This document shows positions 1-12,903 of a stretch of 64,000 nucleotides of DNA, one piece after another. The notes below the pieces were generated by a model. It saw nothing but the letters and a program-made list of their open reading frames with translations, made no database searches and was not told the DNA's origin. Numbering within the stretch: the stretch's first letter is position 1; every line of letters begins with the position of its first letter. A program made the translations under genes and the position numbers. The stretch is from Ophioderma brevispina (taxonomy: Eukaryota > Echinodermata > Ophiuroidea > Amphilepidida > Ophiodermatidae): positions 21,971-85,970 of the forward strand of contig JAMKCH010001606.1 in the NCBI GenBank assembly GCA_023653785.1, read 5' to 3'.

Positions 1-1904
1 AACGAGTTACAGTTCCAGGTACTCGGGTGTAGTCTTTCATGCAAAAATACCTGCTTGAACTTGGCCTTTTCCAAAGCCTTGATGTTGCAATTTCCTCTTG
101 AGGGTCCCAGCGGACGAGCCTATTCGCAATAGGGGCAACTGTGGTTTGGTAAGCAGACTTTACTCTGGCTACAGTCGGCAAGTTTTCTTTTGAGGACTCC
201 CATAGCCCGGGCTTTTTTTATAGTAGACTATATGAACAACCCCCCACGACAAATTGTTGGTAACTTCTACTCCAAGATAGGATAACGTCACACTTTCAAG
301 TTGTTGACGCAAAACTTGTAACTACTTTTTGTTGCGTCCTGGTTTGCAATGGACATTGTTTCACCATTGCTGGGATTAAATTGCATTAGCCAGTCGTCCT
401 GCCATTTCTTCAGTGTTTTGAAGATCTTTTTGAAGCACACTGGTGTTTTCCATCTTTATCAATGGGAAGTGTAGAGAAGGCAAGTCCGTCGGACGAATAA
501 ATAAGCGACATGTTGATTGTATTTGTCTGGCAAGTCGTTGTGTCAATAAAAATAACAATGGTCCAGTGACAGTGCCTTGAGGTACAACCAGAGATGGAGC
601 TGAAGGGCCTGTCCGTCAACCAAGGACACGTTGATACGACCATTAGATTTTCTATCTCACTTCACAAGCTAGAAAAAATATAAAATTTTGAATCGGGCTG
701 CCCCTTCTCAGTCTTCTGGCCGCCCGTTTAACCTGTTACGTCCCAAACCAAAAACAAAAATGCTTCCGATGCTTAGGCCTATGGGCTGCTGAAATATTTG
801 TCCCGGGGGGGGGGTGGGGGGTTTCAGGCTTGGGACTGATTTTGTCTCTCGAATTTGCCTGGGAACTTAAATTTTGAAACGTTGCAGGCTTAGGAAATTA
901 TTGGCTCATTTGATCTTTCTGGGGCAAACTTTTCCAAATGGACCTTAGAAGACACTATCGTGATTTATCCAAAGATTAAAAACTTTGCAGGAATAACTTA
1001 AAAGTGGAATCTCGTAAGTTACTTTGCTTTTCCAAACTTTTGTCACTTTTATATACACCAAACTAAAAGTCAAAAGGTAAAAATTGTCCTTCAATGACTT
1101 TTAGCCACATTCAACACACTATTTACATAACTAAGCTATGGCAACACTTCACACATTTTGGTTTGCCTGATGTGGTTACCCTTTTGGTTAAAGTTTTGAA
1201 TTATATCAAATTATTTGGAGCTCTGTATGGGCTATAGTGACGAAACTTAGGGATGGTATGAGGGTAAGAGGTTCTCTTGACCTGAGTAGTCTTTCAGACA
1301 AAAATAATAATAAGCATATTATGCAAAGACAGAAAATGCATTTTTGGTTGATTGAAGAGGCTAAAAAGATGGGGCCTCTACCAAATCAAAGCTAACAGCT
1401 AAGACTTCCATGACATATTGCTGGGACATTCATATACAATTTCTGCGCTCATTTGCTAATTTTATGCATAAAAAAGAAAATGCATTTTTGTTGTAGCTCT
1501 AAAATGGTACCCGAATTCTGCTTTAATAAATTGTTGTAGCTAAGACGTTTCATGCACAATTAGTTGCTGGTGACATTGCTATTTGATAAGCTATTGCATT
1601 CATGAGTTGGCGATCTTGTATAATGGTATCCATCCACCAAGTGACATCTGGTTACGAGGACGGTCATATCACACCTCATTTCCTGCTACACTTAAATCAC
1701 CTACGTTCAAACATCCCAGCTCAATCAAATATGGTTAGCGCCATTGAATATGAAACATAAAACTTAATCATGCTGATTCCTGAAGATTGGCATCACACAT
1801 CTGATCCTTTTGTAAATGAAGGCTTGCCCGTTTTTGGACAGAATTTTTACAATCACTACATAGTCAAAATATCTCAGTATCAAGGCTGATTAAAAAATCA
1901 TCGA
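1..1904. other. no recognisable gene
   Basis: AT-rich sequence with scattered stops in all frames. Short open frames near 376-643 have no domain or splice context I can recognise. A short G run lies near 805-819. Nothing else can be supported. Confidence 0.5.
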
Positions 1905-2172
1905 GTCCCACTGACCGTGGAGTGGTCATCTGCCGTCTCGGTTTGTGATGGGCGCCCAAGTTCACCAAGGTCATATGAGGTCACCACATGTCCCCCACCC
2001 CCCCCAGTCCTTTCCAACCCTTCCACCAGTTACATCATCGTGACGTAGCCCTTACAAAACTCATACGGCATGCAATATATTAAGGTTACAGTTTAACACA
2101 GACACAGTACACAGACATATGACCAGAGTAATCCCCATATGCCTATCTGCAATTCTTGCATACAAGACAAAA
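1905..2172 (+). repeat. dispersed repeat family A, copy 1
   Basis: The same sequence recurs at about 42250-42490 with moderate divergence. Shared landmarks are the 'cggtttgtgatgg' start, a 'gaggtcaccaacatgt'-like stretch, a C-rich run, 'ctcatacggcatgcaatatatt' in shorter matched pieces, and an end near 'caattcttgca'. No coding potential was seen. It is probably an old non-autonomous element. Its start resembles the start of the DR1-bearing repeats elsewhere in the window. Confidence 0.7.
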
Positions 2173-5100
2173 AAACAAAAACGACCCGTGATAAATTTCA
2201 ATAATATCAAGCACTTTCCTACTTTAACAAAACTTGTGTACTTATTGGTTTTTAACCTCAAAATTTAATCATACCCTGTGGGGGGGAATAAAAATGGAAG
2301 GTTGATTTATCATAATGTTTCACCTTTTTAATATGTGGTTTGTTTTCGTTAACTGCTATTGTTTTGCTTTTGTTTATTTTATCAGGAACAGGGAAAAAAT
2401 ATGTGTCATGCATACCCTTCAGATATAGGAGTCATTTCTGCTACATAACATAATGCAATGAGCCAAATGTTTGGCTTTTTTAGTATAAAAATGGACCAAA
2501 AGAAAAAATGCATAGCACCCATTGTTAAAAATAAACACAAAACCAATAGGGATAGTGGGTCCCAAATAGGTTTGGCCGATTATTTTGGTAAAAAACAAAT
2601 AAGTGTAGCATAATATAATGACCCTAAGATTGAACCTCTGACTGAACCTTGACCTCATCGTTACTCCACTCGACCCCTTGTCTCAATGTTAAGCATACCA
2701 GTATGAAAAACTTGATCCCTCACTGCACTAAAAAGATACTCCAGTAAGATTTGAGAAGTGTACCAAAATGGTATAAGTCACTAAATGTTTTGCACACTAA
2801 ACAGACCCATGACTCATCTGACCCCAGGGTCTTTCCGATTGCATCGAATTACCCAAAAAAAATAGTACAATAGTTTTTTTGTCAAATCGATGTGAGACCA
2901 AAAAGTTTCTTTGGCCCTATCTTAGGGTTTAGTTTCAATTTTTGCCTCTCCATAAAGGCATGCTTTGTCAATGGTTTTTAAGACTGTATTAATTGTGTAT
3001 GTCATCCCTGGTTCAGTATAGAGACCCAGGTTGAAACTTGAGCTTTTTTTATGTTTTACTTCTTGTTTCTAACTTCAATAAAGATGACAATATATACACA
3101 ATAATAACATATCACACCCTATTCTACAGTAGTAAAAATCAATTTATTTCATACTTGCAATTCCAAAGAACCATATAAGGATTGGTTTATTTTTTGATGT
3201 CATAAAAAAGTATATGAAAATCAAGATACAAAACACTAGACTTTTGTGTTCACTTGAAAACATGAATTGTCATTACTTCACAAAGAACATCACACAGATA
3301 CTTGGTGTGTCAGTATGAGTAATCACACCTTTTAAAAGAAAACATTTCCTGCAACCACCAACAAACGACATTAAGTTAATTAGTTGAGCCTGTGTAACTG
3401 ATCTGGGCAGCGTGCATCCATGATACGGACCTCCTAACATGGCCCGCTTAGGCCTGGGGGGCAGATTGGGAACAAACAATCAGGAGTTTTCATCCTACTC
3501 TTATTCCAACCTGGATGTGATGTACCTGTACGTTATGACTCTCTGTACACAGGTAAACGCTTAACTTTCCCACTACTAAGAACGGGATTTTCATTATGCA
3601 TTTGCCCATTCCAACGTCCAAGTGAAACCATGGAAAAGCGTATTAAGATATTTAATCATTGCTTGTATACATACAAATCCAGAATTGAATACCCAATAAA
3701 TCACAGTAATGTCCCTACCAAACCTGGGATTTCCGAACCTGGGAAATTTGCACGACAGCTAGCACCCTGACCACTAGGCCAAGCTCTACCATAAACCATC
3801 AGTAGCATATGACCACCTCATTACTACATTTGCGCCTCAAATGCGTGAGGTTGTCCATAAGCCTTTACGAACAAAGACACTGATAAGATGATATTTAAAA
3901 ATAAGCTGTGGATCAAATCAGCAAGCTAAGATGTTTGCTCTAGTCTGTATGCATAATAGTTCTCTATATAAACTCTATAGACCCATCATATTATGCTATC
4001 AATAGCTTTCTCAACAACGACCCATTATTTTGCATAGAACAACTTGGCCTCTGGCCTTTGTTCTTCAACCTTAAATGGCGCTTGGTTTCAATTTGTCACA
4101 GAGATCCGTTCAAAAAATCAACACACACCTTTATTCTCTAAACTTACTTAACATATATACAGAGTTAAGTTACAATCTGTTACAGTTACAATGTACTTAT
4201 AGATATTGCTGCAATGTCGCTGTTGTATTTGTCATTTGGGATATAATTGCTCTTTTTTTCTATGTGAAGTGCCTAGAGACCGAGGGTCGCACGTTTCCTG
4301 AAATCTTGGTGGGTGGGTGCCCCTTGACGAGACGAAGACGAGTTTTATATTGGTTGTGGATCACAGGTCCATCGGTGGTCCATTCAAGGTCAAGGAGGTC
4401 AAATGGGGTAAACGATGGTGTATGGACAGAACACTTTGTGGGGGTAGAGATTTGTTGATAAGCCGGGTCATTCAAGCCAGTTGATCGTGAAATCCATGTG
4501 ATCGCGAAACCCGGGACTGCCTGGTATATATTACTATTGATTTAATCCTTCATTTAAGTAAGCAAAATAATTAGTTTAGTGGAAGTGGGCTGTGTAATCC
4601 ATCAAATAGCAGTCCTTTCCACTGCTAAGTCTTTTGTCTGCTTATTGATAGGTTGCAGGCTAGAGGAAAAATATTTAGTTAAACTGTACATGCACATAGA
4701 ACATAGCAAGTTTACTATCTTTTTGATACAAGTATCAACTACTGAAGCATAACCAACCAAGGGTATAACACACCGATAACAACAATGCTGCTGCTTCAAT
4801 TATCTTGGTGGCTTAAATTTGCTGAGTATTTGTTCCCTATATTTTGAGACAAATAAAAGTATTCTGGACCAAATCGGTGAAATTTGTGTATGATGTATTA
4901 TCTAACACGGAAAGCAACACCCAGCTATGAGTATCCAGGCATATTAAGTTAACGCCAATTGATGGACATACTAAGAAGGATTAAACATTCGATCCACTTT
5001 TGAAATTCTGCCTATACCACCGTTTGATATTTAATTATGTACGCACAATTGCTTAGGCCCTTAACAAGCAGTTAGCTTGTTTCAAGGTATAGCTTAAGCC

Positions 5101-5421
5101 CAGTCCGCAGCGAGCGATTGGCGTGCGCAAATACCGTATTTTGAAATCGCTCAATGCGACTGAAGTATATCATGGGCTTTTTAGGCCACTCGGCAAGCAT
5201 GCAGTGCTGTTTGCATTGAGACAGTAATCATGTTATCATGTTACAATATTAAGGTTTCAACACTGATGTTCCTCAACTAATTTGCTTTGCAAACTCAAAT
5301 CATCAAGTCCAATCTGTAGACCATTTCTGGTCAAATTGTCATATAATTGTACATATAGTAACAAACGGTAGATTATCAGGACTCATTTCAAAGACTACAA
5401 AAATACAGGTAAAGGAGAAAG
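2173..5421. other. no recognisable gene
   Basis: AT-rich non-coding sequence. An open frame at 4075-4458 (+) has no recognisable domain and probably occurs by chance; part of it overlaps text resembling the 'gggtgggtgcccc' stretch of the 58.5-60.5 kb satellite. No RNA gene or clear transposon end was seen. Confidence 0.45.
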
Positions 5422-5520
5422 AGGTTAGTGATGTTCCAATCATAAAAGAGTTTAGTGACGTCCAATCATAGAAGAGTTTAGTGACGTCAATCATAGAAGA
5501 GTTTTTGTGACGTCCAATCT
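5422..5520 (+). repeat. minisatellite with CRE-like sites
   Basis: About four copies of a 26-28 bp unit reading roughly 'agtgacgtccaatcatagaa'. The third copy contains a perfect TGACGTCA palindrome (5482-5489), the CREB/ATF consensus. The others have TGACGTCC or TGATGTTC next to CCAAT. The units are seen directly; any regulatory role is inference. Confidence 0.8.
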
Positions 5521-6072
5521 ATGCTTTATCGGTATCGGCTGATTTATTTGTCATGTATGAAAGTGTAAATATTAATACATCATGTATGGCCCACAGCCAT
5601 TCTTATAAAAATCTTCAAAGATACAAATGTAAGGGACAATGATAAAGACCAAAGCCCATACATACATTTGCACATGTTATTCCAAGTGCAAACACACACA
5701 AGGCTACAATGTATACTTTACACTGTGGGTTCTCATCTACATAAAAATTAATATTTTTTCTAATAAATAAATCTCTTCAGAGTATTTCAATCTGACTTTA
5801 CAATGATACTTTGGTGACATTACACTACAGAATACTACTGCCATTTGATGTTTGTGGAAATTTCCCAACAGATAGAGCCTTATATGGAAAACCATCTTTT
5901 TTCTCTTCTTGGTCATTATTTTTTTTAATTAGCAATAAGAAGAGCTACATTGCAAGCACACCCCCGAGCAAACTATACAGCTTTCAAGAATCCGAACCTA
6001 GATTATTACACTTGTGTAATACTTCTACTACTACAACAACAACAGTATGATAAATGCTAATTGGAAGATCAA

Positions 6073-6354
6073 GGCTGGTATTCTCAAAGGGATTCTAACT
6101 TTAGACCTTGGGTTAAACCAGGGTTAGTCCTACATAGCGAATCTTTTTTCCTTTCAACATACTCTGAACGTTGAAAAATAACGGGTGAGAAATTCCTCAG
6201 ACGGGCCGAAATGGCCCATTTATTATGAGACTGCGGAATTTTCACGCCATTGCAGCAAACCTTTAGAGTATGCGAAATAATAAAAGGTCCATTCTTGTAG
6301 GACTACCCTGGTTTAAACCTGGTCTAAGTTATAACCCCTTTGAGAATACCAGCC
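6073..6354. mobile_element. MITE with ~60-bp terminal inverted repeats
   Basis: The left end begins GGCTGGTATTCTCAAAGGG. The right end is its reverse complement, finishing CCCTTTGAGAATACCAGCC. The inverted match continues inward through a 'gtttaaacc/ggttaaacc'-like stretch and 'taggactaccctgg', for about 60 bp with small differences. The element is about 282 bp with no open frame of its own. I saw no clear target duplication, so the superfamily is not assigned. Confidence 0.8.
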
Positions 6355-6474
6355 TGTGTTTTATCTCTGTGGCAAAAGAAATCCTGATCTCGGCACACGA
6401 GCAGACACATGCTGTACATACACTATGTATCATAACACACTGCACTGTATCATACAACATAAGCCTTACTGTTG

Positions 6475-6677
6475 AATTCTAGGTTAATAACTGCGCCTTT
6501 ACTTCCTTGCAAGAAAAATGGGACAAATCAATGCACCGCGACTGAGATTTTGGATGCGCTATGCCACGAGCTCCGCAAGAGCAAGTGCATTGGACAGCAT
6601 CAAAATTTAGTGCAAGTGCATTGGATTTGTCCCATTTTTTCGAGCAAAAGTAAATGGGCAGTTATTAACCTAATTCT
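6475..6677. mobile_element. MITE with 6-bp target-site duplication
   Basis: The element body is 6481-6671. Its ends are inverted copies: AGGTTAATAACTG at the left and CAGTTATTAACCT at the right. The match extends inward through AAATGGGACAAATC and its complement. AATTCT flanks it directly on both sides (6475-6480 and 6672-6677), a clean target-site duplication. It is 191 bp and encodes nothing recognisable. Confidence 0.85.
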
Positions 6678-9600
6678 ACAACGCCGAAACAACAAATTTT
6701 ACCTTAATTAGGAATAAACAGTTTTTAAAACTATATTTATCATAGAGATTAAAAACAACTTCCCCCTGAGAAAATAAATCAGTCCCTGTCCGGCGCGTAC
6801 GTTCGAAGGCACATTACGCAGTACGCGAGTGGCAATTAGACATTTTTCCATCCACTCGCGCTACTTCGCGTATTTATAACGGCTTCACTGATTGGCTGCT
6901 GTATATGCGTAAATACGCCGAGTGTATGATACTTAATAATCACTGTTTTTGATGCATTGTGAGATACGCAAAAGGCACAAAATTCTACGTTTCATATACC
7001 ACAAGCATCAATGTTTTGAATGCATGTAGAATGACCAAAGGACAAAATTAGATATATTTTCATATTCCACATGCATCAAAACAATGATTTGATTTGTACA
7101 TCAGCAATAAAACTTTCTTACGACTGTGCCTCACTATTTAATGTTATACCCACTACAGTAATGTTCGGTCTCAAGTTAGAGGGTGTTTCCAGTTTTCATT
7201 GTATCACCTTCGTCGTGATAAGTAATATTTAGTCAATTACAAGCAACACATGTTAAGTCTGCATAAATGCAGTCACCCACATCTGGCACTTTTATATGGC
7301 AAAAGGCGTAACTTGAGTACCGCCCTTTTTTGCCTTGAAAGAGCCAACCACGCAAAACCAATGCCATTATGGATACATTTTTTCTTTTTTAAATGTTGAG
7401 CCTAAGTAAATGCCTAAAAATATTTGTTACAAAATTAATGTATCCCAGAATGCATTGTTTTGCAGGACAACCCTTTCAATGCAAAAGGTGTAACTCGGTT
7501 AACGCCATTTTGCCATAAAAAGGGCCGATCTCCTTGAGACCAACAGAGTATAAATGTGGCCCAGTTTTTTTAGTTTTTGCCAATTTTGGTGCTGAATCAT
7601 ACTATCGGTCCATTCTCTTGGCACTGTAATGGATCAATAAATCCCCAGAAGTCCAAAAAGTGGCTAAACGGTTTTCAGTTTGAGAAAGTGAGAATACAGA
7701 ACCTAAGCATTTTTAAAATTGAAACTTTTCTCAAACCAAACAAATGTGAGTGACTGTGAGTACTTTTTTCCAACAGAAACCCTTTTCAAAATCTATTTAG
7801 TAATCAATAGCCTCATAAAGGCCTACATGGATCTAATAGTTTTATCATTCTAAGTACACATACCCTGAGTGTACATTAGGCATTGCCCATTTACAACACA
7901 TGCCAAATCATGTTCGGTATCCGTCAGCCCATTACTGATTTACAATGGAAGGATGTTGGTATGTCTTTCAGTCCTCTGATACTATTGCTTATTATGATAC
8001 GCGGCCAAAATATTTTACAAAGAAAAATAACTTAAGCATGACAGATTGCTGCTATCTGATTTTCAAGAATACAAGAGGATAAGGCCACTGAGATAATTTC
8101 ATAAAATACAAGCCAAGCATCTAGCAGAGGACCTTAACATTATAATGATAACAGTTTCTTTAAGAGTCCAACACTGACACATTTTTGCTATAAAGTGGTG
8201 GCAGATTGGAAACTAAGTAAGTTTTAAGTCTTATTATACGAGGGTGATTTGATACTGGGATCAAAAATATAAAGATGTGAGATAGACTCATAACTGGATA
8301 AGAATTGTGTACCTTTACATAAAATGGTAAACTTCATACATTTTTTTTGTCATAAAATTAAAATCTGGCTCATTGAAGAGGAAAGTTTGAAATGTGGCTT
8401 CCTTTGAAGAGTCACGATAAAAAATTAAACATTGGAAATCATTCAATGAACCTACCATGGAAAAACCAAAAACAAGTCAACAAAAACAAGCAGACTTACT
8501 CTATCCCTGGTAGACAAAATAACATAGTGTAAATAACCTAGGTGTAAGATAGCTACACTCTGTTTGAGCTGAAGTTTGAGGGTGACAATCGCTGCCTGCT
8601 TTAGTTTTTCTTGCCCTTGAATGCACGCAACAACCTCCGTAATTGCAGCATTTAACGCACACAAATAAAGGACTGCGCAATCGAAATGCTAGAGCGACTG
8701 CAGAGTGGCGTTATGACGTCACCCTTGAACTTAAGAAAGAATTGAGTATAGTGAAGTTACTTTCTTTCTACAACAACATGGTAGTAATTGAGTCCTGTCC
8801 TGGGACCGAACCTCCTGAGATGACTAAGAATGACTGGTGGTCATGTAGATTTCCGTTTTTTTCAGATTTATTGATCAAGAATTGGTATGTCAGTTCAATA
8901 CTCCTTCAACCATGAAGTACAATGTGCACCTCACTACATTTCTGGAGGTTGTACAGGCCTTCAACTGATATCACTGATGACAAATATGCCTAACAGCTAG
9001 CAAGTGGCCAAATAACTTCCAGAAAAATTGGTGATTTTCATTTTGTGCTTCAAGTCCAAAAAGTGTATATATTTGTGGTCGTTGCTTACAACCTGCCTAG
9101 TCGTAAAATTAAGCTATTTCACCCAAAGAGATTCCTTTAACTGCCAAGAAGATAATAATGAATGTTGCACAAATGGCATAATTACATCACACCTACCTTT
9201 GCACATACTTTGTATCAATGGGGTGCATTAGAATCCCAGAAAACAAATTGTGTTATTTGCCCTTTCCCGACCCGACCCAAAAAATCGAAAAATCCTGTCG
9301 CGTTTTTTTTTTTTTTTTTTGAGAGTGCAAAATCTCATTTTGAGAAGTTTATGGACATAATCACTGCTTTTTCTAAATGTTGTTCCAATAACGATGAAAA
9401 CAACCTGAATATACCCCTTCGGGTGGTACATATTGCCCATCTGTCTGCCCCGAAATCATAGAAGTTTGTGTCTGAATATCTAACCTGTACAGTCCAGTCG
9501 GTTCCAGTATCGGGGACTTTATTTCTGTTACTGATGATTTTAAGTTGGGATTTTTAGAAAAGAAAATCACATCTTAGTCACCATCGCAAAAATTCATCCA

Positions 9601-12116
9601 TCGGCAATTCAGGGAAAATCCCCATTTGCCATCTTGAAATATAGTCCAAAATGATTGAGGAGTAGATCGGCATACACCTTTGTGTCCAGTTATAGCCTCG
9701 TCTTTAGGATACAAGGGTTAAAAAAACAGTACTTTTCCCCATAAAAACGACAGTAATTGACATCGCGTGCGTATTAATCTCAATGTGAAGCGGTGGCTTT
9801 TGCAACATGCGCAGTAAAGCCGAAAATTGGCTGCGCGCATGTCATTAACAATAAATATGGCGATCACTTTCCAATGTACTGGAAAGTAATCCAGCCGCTT
9901 TTGAGTACGATTTATATGCACTTTGAGCTTGGATTTTTACAAAATCATTACTGATGGATTAAAATGTATATAATCTTTACTATATCTGAAGTTTTAACCA
10001 AATTGATTGTAATGTTTTTTTATGGGAATATCGCCGAATTCGTTGTAGTCAATGAAGTGGGCGATCGCCCTATTGCACTAGCTATAAATAGCCAAACGGT
10101 TTTCAATGGACAAAATATACATTTACAAATTATAACATCGAAAACTAAGCTAAAATCAATTTTGATTTTACAAAACATAAATAATAGACGCTTGTTTTGT
10201 TACAAATCGAGGACTATGAAGAAGAGGTTTGGATTTGGGGTTTACTTTCATTTTCGCTGAAATCTTCGTGTATGAACTGGTCGCTATACTATTTTCAAAC
10301 ACAACATGCATAGGCTATCATGTACAAAACCAGCTTGCATATTTCCTTCCTTAAAAAAAAAAAAAAAAAACAATAGCGACCTACCGACCCAAATTTTTTT
10401 GGGGTTTGAAAGGGCAACAAACAATTAATTTTTCTTGGCCTTATTCTGTTAACAGAATAAACACATGATACAGAGTACTAGCCTTGTCCAAATCTGGTGG
10501 GAGAGAGAGGAGAAACAAAGAAGAAGAAAGAAGGGGGCCCTCTTCTCTTCCACCTATTTATCCTTTTGCTCTTTTGCACCTTGCTGAGACACACACAGTG
10601 GGCACAAAAAGTATCTTGGCATTTTTTGTGATCAGTAGTGTGCCAAAGTCCAATGATTTTGAAAGTTTTTCGAAATATACATTTTTATTGCCTATGTCTT
10701 TGCGCTTTCATTTAACACCTCGCTTGTAAAAAGCGTGCAAAAATGACTGAATAGAATGCCCGAAAGGTGCAAAACTCCCAAATCAGAAAAGTTGCAGTTT
10801 TTTTATTTTTCAATGGTCACTGTGTGATACAACACAATAATATGTGGTGTATTGATTTTTACCACAAATAGTTTCTGACTGCTGAGCTAGAAGCCTACTT
10901 GCAATATTGATTGTTGTTTTTAATTTTTGACCCCGTATTTGTAATTGTGTATGCATGACCAGTAATTACAAAAAAACTGCAAACTTTTGGTTTGACGGGG
11001 TTCGCTTCTTTCGGCGTCTATCTCATCATTTTTAAATGCTTTTTTTAGAGGCAAGGTGTTAAATGAAAGAGCAAGATCTCGGCAACAAAATGTATGTTGT
11101 AAAAACTTCAAATGTATCGGACTGGGGCACAATACTGATCAAAAAACATGCCGAGATACTTTTTGTGCCAACTGTAGACATACTATGCTGAAACTACAGT
11201 AAAATAACATGACTGCAGTAATTAATGGTGTGTAGGCTTGTACACTCGTACATTATCAGTGGTCACTTGTAGGCAAAACAGTTCATAGCCAAATCCAATT
11301 GGTCCACTAATTATTCTAATAGCCCACTTGGGAGTTCACTAATAGGGGACTTCATTAATAAATTAATAGGGGACTTCATTAATAAATTGGATTTCCTTTG
11401 GTCACCCATTCATAAAGTTAGCTGGTTTCACACTTCCCTACTTCTTGTTCCCTAATGGTTTGGTTCCATGAAATGTGTGGTTTTATTTTCCTTCTAGTTC
11501 CAAACAGTATAGCCTAATTACTTAGCCCAAAAAGCACAAATAATCTGTGACTGCAGACAGTACTGAGGGAGTAATGTCCTTATTTTAGGGCCATGGCCAA
11601 TTTTGTGTACAAGATAACAGATACTTGATCTATAAGAGCATTTTAAATTAATGCAAGAATACAATGCTGGGTTGCGTATTACAAACACAAGCATCCCAAT
11701 GACTTGCTCAAGTCTAACAGATTATATATAATTGTATAAAGTAATTATGCCAGCACAAACACCAAATAGCACACATGAAAATGTAGAGACCCCTTACAAG
11801 AAGAAAATTGACATGATTTTTAAGGCTGAATTATCTTCTGAATACTGCATGCAACCTGTAGGAGAGATTCTCATCACCATTCAAGGTTTGCTACCATGTT
11901 GTCACAGAAGAAACTTTGGCATTATACTAAGGTCACTTTCCAATATCTGCATTTGTGAGAAGTGTTACCTTGGTGCTTGTCCTGTAAAGAATAGAAACAA
12001 AATTATGTCAGCAAGTCAATAATAAAATTTCAAAATAGAGCTAAAAATAACGAAATTCCACTATTTGAAAATCATCAAATAAGTTTTGTCATTTCTAAAA
12101 CTGTTGGAGGTTGCGC
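6678..12116. other. non-coding flank, no gene recognised
   Basis: AT-rich sequence with simple runs (T18 at 9303-9320 and an A run near 10353-10370). Candidate frames at 8643-8915, 9162-9461, 9964-10260 and 11732-12022 (+) show no known domains or convincing splice sites. If the minus-strand kinesin gene has a 3' UTR beyond 12771, it would lie in the top of this interval or just above it. No definite poly(A) signal could be assigned. Confidence 0.45.
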
Positions 12117-12565
12117 TCAAAATCCACTTATCCAAATACATCGCAGTCCTCGGACTGCTAGTGTCTCCGTCGCGGTTTGTGAATGATAGGTATCAAATGA
12201 CCTTTGACCTTGATATATGATCTTTGGCCTTATATGCAAATGAGGGTTTGTCTTTAATATCCATAAACCAAGATTGATTCTAATTGAACTTAAACTTTCA
12301 ATTGAGGTCATTTACATTTTTAGCAACTTGAACTCACATGACCTTTGACCTTGGTCTTTGATCTCATCAACAAATGAGGGATCCCATGTTGCATCTATGA
12401 CTAAAGCTTGGTTTAAATCCATCAAAGTATGTGGTTATTACAGGCAAATGTTGACCCTTTTTCACAACAGACAACAACAGACTACAACATCATCATCATC
12501 ATCAACAGACAACAACAGTGGACAAAGTGATCCCTATGTGTCTTCCTGACTTAAGGCAGGCAACA
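12117..12565 (+). repeat. DR1-bearing dispersed repeat, copy 1
   Basis: This copy starts near a 'cctcggactgctagtgtctccgtcgcggtttg' region (quoted only to mark the family), runs through several TGACCTTTGACCTT blocks, 'aatgagggatcc' and 'attacaggcaaatgttgaccc', and ends at a short palindrome close to 'ccttaaggcagg' followed by 'cgacaca'. Longer relatives lie at 26578-27020 and 55085-55553, with shorter ones at 34555, 35700-37050, 38690 and 40440. It lies just 3' of the kinesin gene. Confidence 0.8.
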
Positions 12566-12770
12566 CAAAAATTAGCAATAAATTGCATAATTTAATTACT
12601 GATAGTTTAGTTTGTATGTATAATTTTATCTGACATGAGTAACAGAAAGTTAACAACATTCATGTTAAAGGGCCGTAAATTTTAAAAGAAACCATTACAA
12701 AATTACAGTTGTTTTAAATTCAATACAAGATATAATATTTAAAGCTTAAAAGATTAGAATAGTCTTTTCT

Positions 12771-12903
12771 TTACATTATTGTTAACCTACCTCTGGTTTG
12801 AAGGAGGTTTTGCCTGGCTTTAATAAAGGCCATAATATCAGCATCAGCTCTTTTGTCACCAGTTAACTGGATAGTGGAACGGCTACTTGTAACATCAGAT
12901 GAC
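12771..12903 (-). CDS. KIF6 last recognised coding exon (C-terminus)
   Basis: The acceptor 'tgcag' precedes 12903. The frame continues the previous exon (phase 2 in) and reads KSSDVTSSRSTIQLTGDK, then ADADIMAFIKARQNLLQTR. LTGD and the D-D-I-AFIKARQ..LQ spacing match the extreme C-terminus of vertebrate KIF6. If translation simply continues, it ends at a TAA at 12771-12773 after GRLTIM. A GTAGGT donor-like site at 12790 leaves open one more small exon below. There is no frameshift here. Confidence 0.88.
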
